Notes: generated by a model not told the origin, from the sequence alone. DNA of 64,000 bases from Bin5 sp965221145 (GCA_965221145.1 OZ244877.1:248001-312000); one strand, 5' to 3'; positions 26,944-35,753 are shown, counted from the first letter of the stretch. Program-made: numbers and translations.

Positions 26944-27495
26944 CTATGCAGAGCGAAGACGCGGCAAGCGTTCGACTGGCAATTCTGCCAGCTTTGGATT
27001 GGAGCGGTCCCGTTCAGAAAGGAGTGGCGCGGCGCTGCTCCAATCCACTGCCAACTGTGGGTCGTCCCATGCTACACCGTGCTCGTCCGTGCTGTCGTAA
27101 TAGTTGTCAACATTGTAAGCGAGGGCGGCCTCCGTCAGCGCCAGAAATCCATGCGCCACGCCCACCGGGATGAAGACGCCTAGTGGATTGCGCTCGCCGA
27201 TCTCCACAGTTTCCGTCTGCCGAAACGTCGGACTGTCCGGTCGCAGGTCCGCCAGCCCCACCTGAATCCTGCCATGCACGCAGAACCAGTAGTCCACCTG
27301 ATGGTAGTGGAAGTGCAGCCCGCGCAGTACGCCCGGCTTCGAATAGCTGACGTTCGACTGCACGCGTTCCCAACTGCGCTGTGGGAACCACTCTTTGCGG
27401 AAAGTCTCCAGGAATCGGCCCCGGTCATCGCCGAAGGCGCGCAACGCAACAAAGATGACGCCGTCAATCAGTCTTGAAGCAGAAATCTCTGGCAC
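26944..27495 (-). CDS. rfbC: dTDP-4-dehydrorhamnose 3,5-epimerase-like protein
   Basis: Cupin-fold epimerase of dTDP-rhamnose synthesis, 183 residues. The catalytic His lies in VLRGLHFHYHQ, and the other conserved blocks are NVSYSKPGVL, VGVAHGFLAL, NVDNYYDSTDEHGVAWDDP and the early FLETFRKEWF. The Tyr in NYYD corresponds to the acid/base residue of the family. rfbA, rfbB and rfbD are not nearby, so it is an isolated member. A related sugar-nucleotide epimerase activity is possible. Confidence 0.9.
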   Translation of the reverse strand: MPEISASRLIDGVIFVALRAFGDDRGRFLETFRKEWFPQRSWERVQSNVSYSKPGVLRGLHFHYHQVDYWFCVHGRIQVGLADLRPDSPTFRQTETVEIGERNPLGVFIPVGVAHGFLALTEAALAYNVDNYYDSTDEHGVAWDDPQLAVDWSSAAPLLSERDRSNPKLAELPVERLPRLRSA

Positions 27496-27576
27496 GGAAC
27501 ATTCCTTTCGGACGTGTGGAGAGGCAGTTGTATAGGCTAAACGTTTTCGTCTGCAAGTCTTGGAGCGGATTGCCGC

Positions 27577-28365
27577 TCATGTCGTCAGTATGCGCATTCG
27601 CTCGATTATCCTGTTGATCTCGGTCGCTTTGAGCTGGTAAGAGGTACGGTTGACCAGCAGCACGGCCTGGCTTTGCAGGATTGTGCGGATCTCGACCAGC
27701 CCGTTCATGCGCAGCGTCTCGCCTGTCTGGATAATGTCGACGATCAGGTCGGACAGGCCGAGAATCGGGCCTAACTCGACCGAGCCGCCCAGCGTGATGA
27801 TCTCTGCGTTGACGCCCCGTTCGGCGAAGAAGCGGCGGGTAAGCCGCGGAAACTCGGTCGCAATCCGCGGCTGGCTCATATAGCGTAAGGGGGTTCCCGC
27901 CATGTCAGAAGATGAAGCGTCCCCGAAGGAAAGGTCGGGGAACTCAAAATCTTTGCCGGGCTGTGTCATCGCCTTTTCGGCTGGACCGGCGACGCTCAGA
28001 CGGCAGTGACCGAAGGGCAGCAGCAGCGGCTCATAGACTGCGCGATCGGTCTCCCGCACCACGTCCAGCCCGCAAATGCCCAGGTCGGCCGCGCCGTGCT
28101 CTACATAAGTGGGCACATCGCGCGGTTTCGCCATGACAAAACCGATCGAGCCGTCCGCAGCCGGCAGCACCAGCTTGCGGCTCTCCGTATCTGTCGGAAT
28201 TGATAGCCCGGTCTGTTCCAGGAAAGCCAGGCTATCCTGAGCCAAACGCCCTTTTGGCAGGGCAAAGAGCAGCGACTGTTCGGTTCGCGCCTGATCCGTG
28301 GTCAACTGGGTCTGCTCCAGGATGTCCGGCGCACCGCGGCTGGGCGCGAAATCTGGCTGACTCAT
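27577..28365 (-). CDS. hisG: ATP phosphoribosyltransferase, short form
   Basis: First enzyme of histidine synthesis, joining ATP and PRPP. The 262-residue length without the C-terminal ACT-like regulatory domain marks the short HisGS form, which needs HisZ. Conserved blocks are ALPKGRLAQDSLAFL, KPRDVPTYVEHGAADLGICG, the PRPP-binding region GGSVELGPILGLSDLIVDI, and QSQAVLLVNRTSY near the end. About 35 extra residues precede the first conserved block. Its start overlaps the hisZ stop by 4 nt, consistent with a HisGZ complex. Confidence 0.94.
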   Translation of the reverse strand: MSQPDFAPSRGAPDILEQTQLTTDQARTEQSLLFALPKGRLAQDSLAFLEQTGLSIPTDTESRKLVLPAADGSIGFVMAKPRDVPTYVEHGAADLGICGLDVVRETDRAVYEPLLLPFGHCRLSVAGPAEKAMTQPGKDFEFPDLSFGDASSSDMAGTPLRYMSQPRIATEFPRLTRRFFAERGVNAEIITLGGSVELGPILGLSDLIVDIIQTGETLRMNGLVEIRTILQSQAVLLVNRTSYQLKATEINRIIERMRILTT

Positions 28366-29657
28366 TGGCGCAATTCTCCCTGGCGCGCCGAGGTAGGGCG
28401 CGTCAGCCGGCTTTCATCAAGGGGGCCGAGCAGCACGAAATCACCATCCCCGTCGCGGCGGTGATGCAGAAAGCCCTCCTCCCAGAGAAGGACATCGCGC
28501 ACGCCGGTCTGTGCGGCATACGCGAAGGCAGAATCGACCGACCAACCATTGACCTCCAGTTGAATTTGTAACCCGGCCATGCGCATCATCTGAACCTGGG
28601 CCATTGCAGCGGCGCTCCCTTGGGGCAGGGCCAGAGCGGGAGGGCACTGGCGGGAGTTGGTTGCCGCGTCAGCTTCCCCTTGCCGTTGCCGCGCCACCAG
28701 GAGCCTGTCCACGCCCAGTGCGACGCCCACCGCCGGCTGGGAAGGGCCGAAGTGACCCACCAAATCATCATAACGCCCACCGCTGCCGACGGCCGTGCCG
28801 AGTCCGGGCGTCAGCGCCTCGAAGGAGATGCCCGTGTAGTAGCCAAGATTGCGAATCTCGGTCAGGTCGATGACCAGATTGTCCAGGATGTCGTAGCCGT
28901 CCAGGGCGTCCACGATAAGGCGCAGATTCCGCAGCGCTTCGTGCATCCCTCTGTTCTGGATATGACGCTCTGCCTGAGAAAGGATGCTACCCACATCGAC
29001 GCCGACCAGTCGGGGCAGCGTTTCGACCGCTTGGCGCTGACCGGTTCGCAGAGGTGTATCGCGCAGGAAGTCGGCCAGCAGCGGTTCGCTCTTCCGTTCC
29101 AGCGCCCACTGCAACTGTTGCGACTGCTCCGGCGTGAGCGCCAGGGCTTCGAGAAGGCTGCGATAGTAGCGGATATGGCCGAGGATCAGCCGATATTCGG
29201 TCAGGCCGGCGATCTGCAAGGACGTGGCGGTGAGCGCCAGAATCTCGGCGTCGGCGGCGGGCGTCGGCGCGCCGATCAGCTCCCCGCCCACCTGCCAAAA
29301 CTCTCGCTGCCGGCCGGCTTGCGGTTCCAGGTAGCGGAAGACACTGCCGCCGTAGCAGAAGCGCTGCGGCATGGGCCAATCGTGGAGCCGCGCGCCGACC
29401 AGACGGGCAACCGGCGTTGTGAACTCCGGGCGCAGAGAAAGGGTGCTGCCATCACGGTCGAGGAAGCGATACATTCCGCTGCGCAACCGGTCGTCATACT
29501 GGGCGCTGAGGGTCGAATCGAACTCGAACATGGGCGGGATCACGTCGCCGTAGCCCCAGCCGCGGAAGGTCTCCATCAGCTGGTCGAGGAGGCTCTGCCG
29601 GTTGCGCGCCTCATCCCAAAAATAGTCAGCGACGCCGAAGGGGACCTGTCCGTTCAT
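28362..29657 (-). CDS. hisZ: ATP phosphoribosyltransferase regulatory subunit HisZ
   Basis: Histidyl-tRNA-synthetase-like protein of 431 residues that binds short HisG and confers catalysis and histidine feedback. Class II synthetase motif blocks are visible: VIPPMFEFDSTL, RPEFTTPVARLV, RFCYGGSVFRYLEPQAGRQREFWQVGGE, and GGRYDDLVGHFG near residue 300. Position next to short hisG and loss of the usual HisS C-terminal anticodon-binding domain favour HisZ over HisS. It overlaps fmdB upstream and hisG downstream by 4 nt each. Confidence 0.92.
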   Translation of the reverse strand: MNGQVPFGVADYFWDEARNRQSLLDQLMETFRGWGYGDVIPPMFEFDSTLSAQYDDRLRSGMYRFLDRDGSTLSLRPEFTTPVARLVGARLHDWPMPQRFCYGGSVFRYLEPQAGRQREFWQVGGELIGAPTPAADAEILALTATSLQIAGLTEYRLILGHIRYYRSLLEALALTPEQSQQLQWALERKSEPLLADFLRDTPLRTGQRQAVETLPRLVGVDVGSILSQAERHIQNRGMHEALRNLRLIVDALDGYDILDNLVIDLTEIRNLGYYTGISFEALTPGLGTAVGSGGRYDDLVGHFGPSQPAVGVALGVDRLLVARQRQGEADAATNSRQCPPALALPQGSAAAMAQVQMMRMAGLQIQLEVNGWSVDSAFAYAAQTGVRDVLLWEEGFLHHRRDGDGDFVLLGPLDESRLTRPTSARQGELRQ

Positions 29658-29941
29658 TTGCCCTGCTCGCGTTTTCTCTGCCGGTTGGCCTGCAAGGTTT
29701 GAATCTGTTCCTTCGGCGTGAATGATTCCTTCCTGGCCGCATCGGCGCTGGCCGCGCCCTGCTCTTGCGGCGTCAGCCCGCCCAGTTTCCCCAAAACCGC
29801 CACCTGCGAGACAGTTCGCCGCGTGGCAGAACTTTCGCAGGTCGGACAGATCGGCTGCTGACCCTCTGCGGCGGCCACCGATTGCCAGAAACGGTCGAAC
29901 CGATGATCACAGTCCTGGCAAATATACTCGTAGATTGGCAT
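29654..29941 (-). CDS. FmdB-family zinc-ribbon protein
   Basis: A 95-residue protein starting MPIYEYICQDCDHRFDRFW, the classical FmdB/CxxC zinc-ribbon N-terminus, with the second Cys pair in ICPTCESSATRR. The C-terminal half is helical and charged. Members are annotated as putative regulatory proteins, but the function is not established. It opens the fmdB-hisZ-hisG run with a 4-nt overlap to hisZ. Confidence 0.88.
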   Translation of the reverse strand: MPIYEYICQDCDHRFDRFWQSVAAAEGQQPICPTCESSATRRTVSQVAVLGKLGGLTPQEQGAASADAARKESFTPKEQIQTLQANRQRKREQGK

Positions 29942-30170
29942 ATTGGATTCCGTTCTGCCTCGGCTCTTAACGCCCTCTGGAGGGCGGCCATGTCCCGACT
30001 GCTAACAGTATGCCAAAGGAGGTGCGAATGCTCAAAGGGGCGGACTGTCTGAACCAGGATTTTGGGGCAGGTGGATTCTCAGGATGAGAGAATGCTCCAG
30101 TAAAGCGCAGCAAAAGCCCAGGGAAACGCGCCTCCGGTCGGAATGACAGTTGTGCAGTTGTGAATCTATG
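29942..30170. other. Divergent intergenic stretch before the B12 promoter
   Basis: Between the fmdB start and the promoter at 30171 I see no gene, repeat or RNA structure that I can support. Confidence 0.4.
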
Positions 30171-30199
30171 TTGACAACGTTCACGTCTGGCAGTATACT
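30171..30199 (+). promoter_or_regulatory. Consensus sigma70 promoter of the B12 operon
   Basis: TTGACA (30171-30176), a 17-nt spacer and TATACT (30194-30199). It lies directly upstream of the cobalamin riboswitch. Confidence 0.85.
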
Positions 30200-30209
30200 G
30201 TGCGCACAA

Positions 30210-30395
30210 CCGAATATCGAACGCCAGAGGAGCCCATGGCCCGGATGCCAGGGCTGAAATGGCGAAGCCGGTGAAAGTCCGGCGCTGTCCCGCAACTGTA
30301 AGGGAACTCTACCCTGACCGCCCCCTCCGAAAATGGAGGGGAACTCGGATGAGTGAAGTCGGAAAGGAATTTCCCAAGCCAGGTCGACCGCCTCT
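30210..30395 (+). promoter_or_regulatory. Cobalamin riboswitch
   Basis: The B12-box core GCCGGTGAAAGTCC followed by CTGTCCCGCAACTGTA (30267-30300) is near consensus. The upstream GCCAGGGCTGAAATGGCGA arm and the downstream AAGCCAGGTCGACC closing segment (about 30375-30388) complete the aptamer, and a Chloroflexota-typical extra stem CCCCCTCC/GGAGGGG lies between. It controls the uptake operon that follows. Confidence 0.93.
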
Positions 30396-30471
30396 GTCGT
30401 GCTCTTGAAACATCTCGTGGATTGGGTGACGGAGTGACGCCTGCTTTCTTGGGGCAAAACATTACCGATAG

Positions 30472-30507
30472 CGTCCGATCTCGTATGAGGTCGGACGTTT
30501 CTGTTTC
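30472..30507 (+). terminator. Intrinsic terminator (expression platform of the cobalamin riboswitch)
   Basis: A 10-bp stem CGTCCGATCT/AGGTCGGACG with one G-U pair and a 6-nt loop, followed by TTTCTGTTTCTG. It sits between the aptamer and the first gene (30573), so ligand-bound aptamer would be expected to favour termination. Confidence 0.8.
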
Positions 30508-30572
30508 TGTGGCTGTTTCTAGCGGCGCGGCATGGGCACATATCATCCGTACACACTACGTAGGAGAGCCTG

Positions 30573-31814
30573 ATGCGAACTGTGCCAAGCTGTTTTCTTG
30601 TAACTGTGCTGCTGATTCTCAGCGGTTGCGTTGCGCCACCAGCGATGGAAGTGTCACCACCTGATACGGCCACCGCGGCAGATTCTGTGTCGGTGTCAGC
30701 TCCGACCGCGAATCTGCACGATGGCTGTGTCGATTCGTTCGACCCTTCTGTCGACTACTTCCCGGACAAGCTGTCGGTGGCGTATGCCTCCGGTTTCGAT
30801 GTCGAATATCACGACAACTATAAGGTCATAACCGTCACCGATCCGTGGCAGGGCGCACAGGAGAGTTTTCGCTATGTACTCGTTCAGTGCGGCACGCCAG
30901 CCCCGCAAGATATTGACGGCGCCGTGATTGAAGTGCCGGTCGCAAATATCATTGCCATGTCCACTACCTATTTGCCGACCATCGAAAGCCTGGAACTGAC
31001 TGATCGGCTCATCGGTATCGACAGCTATATGTGGACAACTAACGAGGCCGTGCGGGCGCGCATCGCCGCCGGCGAGATCGCGGAGATCGGCAGCGGCGCA
31101 GCGGTCAACGTGGAGCTGACCCTCGATCTGGATCCGGCGCTGGTGATGGTCTACGGAATCGGCTTCTCCGGCTTAGACACCCATCCGGTACTTCTGGAGG
31201 CCGGTATCCCGGTTGCGCTCAACGGCGACTTTGTGGAGCAGGACCCGCTGGGCCGCGCCGAGTGGATGAAGTTCATCGCCCTGTTCTTCAACCGCGAGGC
31301 AGACGCTACAGACCAGTTTGACGCCATCGCCACGGAATATCAGCAGGTGGCTGAACTGACCGCATCCCTGCCGGAGCGGCCTACGGTTCTGCTGGGAAGC
31401 GTCTACAACGGGACCTGGTATGTGGCGGGGGGCAACAGTTACATGGCTGCGCTGTTGGCCGACGCCGGCGCTGCCTATCTGTGGGCGGACGAGGGGGATG
31501 TGGGGGCGCTGCCGCTGGATTTTGAGGCGGTCTATGCTGTCGCAGCCGACGTGGATTTCTGGCTCAACCCGGACAACTCCTTCTGGTTCAGCGCAGATGA
31601 TGTGCTTGCCAGTGACCCCCGCTATGCCGATTTCGCGCCGCTGGAAAATGGCCAACTGTTCAACAACAACGCCGAGGTGAACGAAAACGGGGGTAACGCC
31701 TATTACGAAGAGGGCGCGGCCCATCCTGAAAAGATGCTCAAAGACCTGGTGAAGATTCTGCACCCGCATCTGTTGCCGGATCACGAACTCGTCTATTTCC
31801 GGCAGATTCAGTGA
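30573..31814 (+). CDS. Periplasmic-binding lipoprotein of a cobalamin/corrinoid ABC transporter (BtuF-like)
   Basis: Solute-binding protein of the helical-backbone group (FepB/BtuF), 413 residues. The signal peptide ends with lipobox LILSGC, so the mature protein is lipid-anchored. The domain pattern is VIEVPVANIIAMSTTYLPTIESL, LTDRLIGIDSY, DLDPALVMVYG, the central long helix EWMKFIALFFNREADA and RPTVLLGSVYNGTWYVAGGN. The riboswitch and the btuC/btuD genes downstream indicate a corrinoid ligand rather than siderophore. The gene at 31965 that should follow is broken. Confidence 0.88.
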   Translation: MRTVPSCFLVTVLLILSGCVAPPAMEVSPPDTATAADSVSVSAPTANLHDGCVDSFDPSVDYFPDKLSVAYASGFDVEYHDNYKVITVTDPWQGAQESFRYVLVQCGTPAPQDIDGAVIEVPVANIIAMSTTYLPTIESLELTDRLIGIDSYMWTTNEAVRARIAAGEIAEIGSGAAVNVELTLDLDPALVMVYGIGFSGLDTHPVLLEAGIPVALNGDFVEQDPLGRAEWMKFIALFFNREADATDQFDAIATEYQQVAELTASLPERPTVLLGSVYNGTWYVAGGNSYMAALLADAGAAYLWADEGDVGALPLDFEAVYAVAADVDFWLNPDNSFWFSADDVLASDPRYADFAPLENGQLFNNNAEVNENGGNAYYEEGAAHPEKMLKDLVKILHPHLLPDHELVYFRQIQ

Positions 31815-31964
31815 CCGGGACTCTGCCCAGGCGGCAGGTGACAGAATGGGTTGGCGTGTCAAGGGGGCCACATTCGCGCTGTGAAATGCATACTGACCTG
31901 CATTTTTGAGAGTTTGTTGTATTGATGTTGGCATTGAACGAAATTCCGCCAAAAAACTTTCAAA

Positions 31965-32096
31965 GTGGTGGCTCTTCAGTTCCTGACAACTGTTCCGCCT
32001 CTCCTGCGCCGAACGGTTACGCCCAACGAGTTGGGGAGATCGGTCGCGTTCTTCCCGCTTGTCGGCCTGCTGATCGGGCTGCTCCTGTTCGGGCTG
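31965..32096 (+). pseudogene. cobS: N-terminal fragment of adenosylcobinamide-GDP ribazoletransferase (cobS')
   Basis: From the GTG at 31965 the frame reads VALQFLTTVPP and then ELGRSVAFFPLVGLLIGLLL, the characteristic CobS N-terminus with its first hydrophobic helix. It then breaks at about 32092-32097 into unrelated sequence. Only about 45 of the usual 240-260 residues remain. The remainder was removed by a deletion that joins it to a cobU remnant in a different frame. Confidence 0.8.
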
Positions 32097-32457
32097 CATC
32101 ACCCTGCTGGTGTCGAATCTGCTGGTCGACCGGCCCGATTCCTATGCCGAAACGGTGCAAACCGAAGTAGCTGAGGAGATTTCAGCGCTCGTACAGGCTG
32201 CCAAAGCGATGCCGGGCGAGAATCATACGATCGTCGTTTCCAACGAAGTCGGCGCCGGCCTGGCTCCCCTCACACCTTTGGGGCGGGCATATCGGGATCT
32301 GCTGGGTCAGGCGAATCAGACATTGGCCGCCGTCGCTGATACAGCAGTATTGATGGTGGCCGGACTGCCCGTCACCCTGAAAAGTGAGGAATCGGTGCGT
32401 ACAAGCATCGCCATCACGACTACAGATGCGAACAGAGAAACAGAGAGCGATGAGTAA
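32095..32457 (+). pseudogene. cobU: C-terminal fragment of adenosylcobinamide kinase/guanylyltransferase ('cobU)
   Basis: From the junction the frame reads CITLLVSNLL and continues to VVSNEVGAGLAPLTPLGRAY, RDLLGQANQ and VAGLPVTLK, the C-terminal half of CobU. The N-terminal third with the P-loop is absent, so it cannot be an active kinase. Any translation would need the GTG at 32110. Its stop (32455-32457) overlaps the btuC start (32450). Confidence 0.82.
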
Positions 32458-33574
32458 AGGGAACGTTTCCCCGGCAACGCCAAGAATGGGCGCGCATACA
32501 GACCTGTCACGGGGCGTCGTCTGGGCGCCGGGCCTGCTGCTGGCGGGACTGGCGTTGGTTGCCCTGGCCGCCTTTCTGTTGAGCCTGGCGGTTGGCTCTG
32601 TCCGCATCCCTATCGACGAGATTGTTGCTGTCCTGCTGGGGGGCGATGCCTCCAAGCCTGCCTGGGCGACGATCGTATTGAAATTTCGCCTGCCCAAGGC
32701 GTTGACCGCGATGCTGGCGGGCGCGGCGTTGTCGGTCAGCGGTTTGCAGATGCAGACGCTCTTTCGCAACCCGCTCGCCGGGCCGTTCGTGCTGGGAATC
32801 AGTTCCGGGGCCAGTTTGGGCGTGGCCCTGACCGTGCTCCTGGCCGGTGTCGCCGTGGGCCTGGGCGGCAGCACAACCCTCCTGGCGGGGATCAGTATGG
32901 CGGGGGATACCAGCCTGGCCCTGTCGGCGATACTCGGATCGGGTCTGGTTCTGTTGCTAGTGATGTCTGTGGCCCGCAGAGTGCAGAGCGGCATGACGCT
33001 CCTGATCCTGGGGCTGATGTTCGGGTATACGACCAGCGCGTTGGTGAGCGTCCTGATCTACTTCAGCGTCGTCGAGCGCATCCAGGCCTACATCTCGTGG
33101 ACATTCGGCTCCTTCGGCGGCGTTACCTGGCGGCAGCTTCAGGTGATGGCGCCGGCGATTCTGCTGGGGCTGGCCGGTGGCCATCTGCTGATGAAACCGC
33201 TGAACGCGCTGCTGCTGGGCGAGACCTACGCCACTTCTTTGGGGCTGAATGTGCGGCGAGTTCGGCTGGGGATTATCGGCTCGTCTGCGGTGCTGGCCGG
33301 TGTCGTCACCGCCTTTTGCGGGCCGATCGGCTTTCTGGGCATCGCCGTGCCCCACCTGTGCCGCAGCATCTTGCATACGTCGGATCACCGGCTGTTGCTG
33401 CCGGCGGTCTCTTTCATGGGCGCAACCCTGGCGCTGGGAGCCGATATCGTCGCCGGGCTGCCGGGCAGTCAACTGACTTTGCCCTTGAACGCGGTGACGG
33501 CGCTGCTGGGCGCGCCGGTCGTGATCTGGGTGATCCTGCGTCAGCGCAACCTGAGGCAGGCGTTCGCCGGGTAA
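32450..33574 (+). CDS. FecCD-family ABC transporter permease (BtuC-like)
   Basis: Polytopic permease of the BtuC/FecCD group, here 374 residues. Typical blocks are RLPKALTAMLAGAALSVSGL, FRNPLAGPFVLGISSGASLG, GSFGGVTWRQLQVM, GPIGFLGIAVPHLCR and the coupling region near HTSDHRLLLP. The ATG at 32450 is preferred over an upstream ATG at 32384, because the latter lies inside the cobU remnant and the family homology begins after residue 20 of the shorter form. Confidence 0.92.
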   Translation: MSKGNVSPATPRMGAHTDLSRGVVWAPGLLLAGLALVALAAFLLSLAVGSVRIPIDEIVAVLLGGDASKPAWATIVLKFRLPKALTAMLAGAALSVSGLQMQTLFRNPLAGPFVLGISSGASLGVALTVLLAGVAVGLGGSTTLLAGISMAGDTSLALSAILGSGLVLLLVMSVARRVQSGMTLLILGLMFGYTTSALVSVLIYFSVVERIQAYISWTFGSFGGVTWRQLQVMAPAILLGLAGGHLLMKPLNALLLGETYATSLGLNVRRVRLGIIGSSAVLAGVVTAFCGPIGFLGIAVPHLCRSILHTSDHRLLLPAVSFMGATLALGADIVAGLPGSQLTLPLNAVTALLGAPVVIWVILRQRNLRQAFAG

Positions 33575-33588
33575 ATGGGAGTTTCCTG

Positions 33589-34824
33589 ATGACTGATAGG
33601 ACAGTCCTGCGAACCGATGCCCTCTCCATTGGCTATCGTCGCGCCCGCAGCGCTGCCGTTGTCATCGCCAGCGAGTTGAATTTCTCGCTGCGACCGGGGG
33701 AGCTGGTCTGTCTGCTGGGGCCAAACGGCGCCGGAAAGTCAACGCTCATGCGCACATTGGCCCGGCTGCAACCCTCTCTGTCCGGGCAGATCTGGCTGGA
33801 TGATCGCCCGCTGGACGAATTGCGCCCCGGCCAACTGGCCCGTCGCCTGAGTGTCGTGCTGACAGAGCGGGTGGACGTGGGCGCTATGACCGGCTATGGG
33901 TTGGTCAGCCTGGGACGGCATCCCTACACGGGCTGGACAGGCACACTGAGCGAGCAGGATCAGCGCACTGTGCAGTGGGCGCTGCAAGCCGTGCGCGCCC
34001 AGGAACTGGCTGACCGTCTGCTCGTCGAGATGAGCGATGGCGAACGTCAGAAGATTCTCATCGCCCGCGCGCTGGCCCAAGAGCCGCGCGTCATGCTTCT
34101 GGACGAGCCGACCGCCTTCCTCGATCTGCCCCGGCGTGTGGAGGTGATGGACCTGTTGCGGCGGCTGGCCCAGGAGAATCATCAGGCGATACTGCTCTCC
34201 ACGCACGATCTGGATTTGGCCCTGCGCAACGCGGATCGGCTGTGGCTGCTCTCGGCTGATGGCGCGCTTCATGATGGCGCACCCGAGGACCTGATCCTCA
34301 ACGGCGCGTTTGAACGCGTTTTCTCTGCTGAAGGGGTGACGTTCGACCGTGAGCGCGGCTCCTTCTACACGCGGCAGGAGACGTGCGGGCGGTTGCTGTT
34401 GCGCGGGGACGGCGTTGCAGCCTTCTGGACGCGGCGCGCGCTGGAGCGAATCGGATATGCGGTGCAAGAGGTACCATTGGCTCGTCGCAGTCCGGCCCGC
34501 CAGAGTATGGCCGCGCAAGCGAACCCGAACACGCCAGACGATACGCAATACGGAGTAAGCAATGCGCAAGCGACTGTCGGCTCCCCAAGCTGGCGAGCCG
34601 AGCTTTGCGCTGATAATTCGGTGGAGGCTGCTTCGGATCGAGGAGACGCCCTCGGCACGGTCTCAGTACGATTGCTGGACGGAAGGCCAGTCTACACGTT
34701 GGACATTGCCGGACGTGAGGAGTCATTCGCGACGTTGGATGCCCTGACCACACATTTGCGCCGCAGCGGCGCTGGAGGAGAGACTGATGCCAAGGCTGAC
34801 GAAGATCTATACGCGCGGGGGTGA
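33589..34824 (+). CDS. ABC transporter ATP-binding protein (BtuD-like) with C-terminal extension
   Basis: ATPase subunit of the corrinoid importer. Walker A GPNGAGKSTLM, signature-like MSDGERQKILIARAL, Walker B VMLLDEPTAFLD and H-loop STHDLDLA are all visible within the first 230 residues. The ATG at 33589 fits the start of this domain. A further 150 residues follow with no recognised motif (nt about 34335-34824), longer than normal BtuD. The last 38 nt overlap the adenosyltransferase start, so the tail may be partly drift past a lost stop or a true accessory domain. Confidence 0.9.
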   Translation: MTDRTVLRTDALSIGYRRARSAAVVIASELNFSLRPGELVCLLGPNGAGKSTLMRTLARLQPSLSGQIWLDDRPLDELRPGQLARRLSVVLTERVDVGAMTGYGLVSLGRHPYTGWTGTLSEQDQRTVQWALQAVRAQELADRLLVEMSDGERQKILIARALAQEPRVMLLDEPTAFLDLPRRVEVMDLLRRLAQENHQAILLSTHDLDLALRNADRLWLLSADGALHDGAPEDLILNGAFERVFSAEGVTFDRERGSFYTRQETCGRLLLRGDGVAAFWTRRALERIGYAVQEVPLARRSPARQSMAAQANPNTPDDTQYGVSNAQATVGSPSWRAELCADNSVEAASDRGDALGTVSVRLLDGRPVYTLDIAGREESFATLDALTTHLRRSGAGGETDAKADEDLYARG

Positions 34825-35350
34825 CGGTGGGGCAACCTCCCTAGGCGGCGGACAGCGCGTCGCCAAAGATTCTTTGCGCGTCCAGGTTTACGGAACGGTC
34901 GACGAATTGAACTCGCAGATCGGCGTCGCGCTGGCAGGCGGCCTGTGCGAACGTCTGCAAGGGACGCTGCGCGAAATCCAGAACGAACTGTTCCACCTGG
35001 GATCGGATCTCTGTTTCCTGGAAGAGGACAAGGCGCGTTACGCGCCCCCGCAGATCGAACAACGCCATGTGGATCGGCTGGAGGCTTTGCTCGACGAACT
35101 GACGCCGGTCGTCGGCGCGCTGGAGAATTTCATTCTGCCGGGCGGCTCGTTGGGCGCATCCCACCTGCACGTCGCCCGCACCGTCTGCCGCCGGGCAGAA
35201 CGGGAGGCCACCTCGCTTGCCAATGAGGAGACGATCAACCGGCTGGCGCTACGCTATCTGAACCGCCTCTCCGACGCGCTGTTTGTCATGGCCCGCTTCG
35301 AGAACCATCAGCGGAGCGTCGCAGAGCCTCTCTGGGATCCGGCGGCATAG
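34787..35350 (+). CDS. Cob(I)alamin adenosyltransferase, PduO/MMAB type
   Basis: Makes adenosylcobalamin from ATP and cob(I)alamin. The 187-residue trimeric-type protein begins MPRLTKIYTRGGDGGATSL (the ATP-binding N-terminal loop), with YGTVDELNSQIGVAL and LPGGSLGASHLHVARTVCRRAER, the block that binds ATP and corrinoid. Its start lies 38 nt inside the end of the ATP-binding gene. It fits an operon that imports and activates B12. Confidence 0.94.
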   Translation: MPRLTKIYTRGGDGGATSLGGGQRVAKDSLRVQVYGTVDELNSQIGVALAGGLCERLQGTLREIQNELFHLGSDLCFLEEDKARYAPPQIEQRHVDRLEALLDELTPVVGALENFILPGGSLGASHLHVARTVCRRAEREATSLANEETINRLALRYLNRLSDALFVMARFENHQRSVAEPLWDPAA

Positions 35351-35420
35351 GAGAGCAAGACCTTGGCGCGTTCGCGCCGGAGCAGTTTCGCTATTGCTGG
35401 AGAAATAGGAGAAGTACTCG

Positions 35421-35753
35421 GTGGATGTGCCGGAGATGGCGCCCTACGCGCGCCACGTTTTCATATGTACAGGGCCGTTCTGTGATCCGGAGGGCAAGGC
35501 CAAGCGGCTTTACGCGCAGTTGGCCCACAAATTGGGCGATCTGGGCCAATACGACAATCCTTGGCGCGTAAAGCGGGGGATTACACCCTGTCTGGGCGTC
35601 TGCCACAGCGGCCCGATCCTGGTCGTCTACCCGGACGGCATCTGGTATCACCAGGTGGATGACGCCCTGCTGGACAGGATTGTCAAGGAGCATCTGCGGG
35701 ATGGCAAGCCCGTCGAAGAGGCGGTCTACCATTGGATAGGCCCGGCCTGCTAG
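35421..35753 (+). CDS. Thioredoxin-like [2Fe-2S] ferredoxin
   Basis: A 110-residue protein with the pattern of thioredoxin-fold ferredoxins: HVFICTGPFCDPEGKA supplies the first two Cys and TPCLGVCHSGPILVVYPDG the other two. The ending YHWIGPAC is also typical. The GTG start at 35421 has GGAGAA about 8 nt upstream. Similar ferredoxins (CbiW-like) occur in cobalamin operons. A role as electron donor for corrinoid reduction before adenosylation is inference from position. Confidence 0.8.
   Translation: MDVPEMAPYARHVFICTGPFCDPEGKAKRLYAQLAHKLGDLGQYDNPWRVKRGITPCLGVCHSGPILVVYPDGIWYHQVDDALLDRIVKEHLRDGKPVEEAVYHWIGPAC

Noticed and set aside
28362..29657. Histidyl-tRNA synthetase (hisS)
   Set aside because: It lies next to short-form hisG with a 4-nt overlap and lacks the anticodon-binding domain, so HisZ is the better call.
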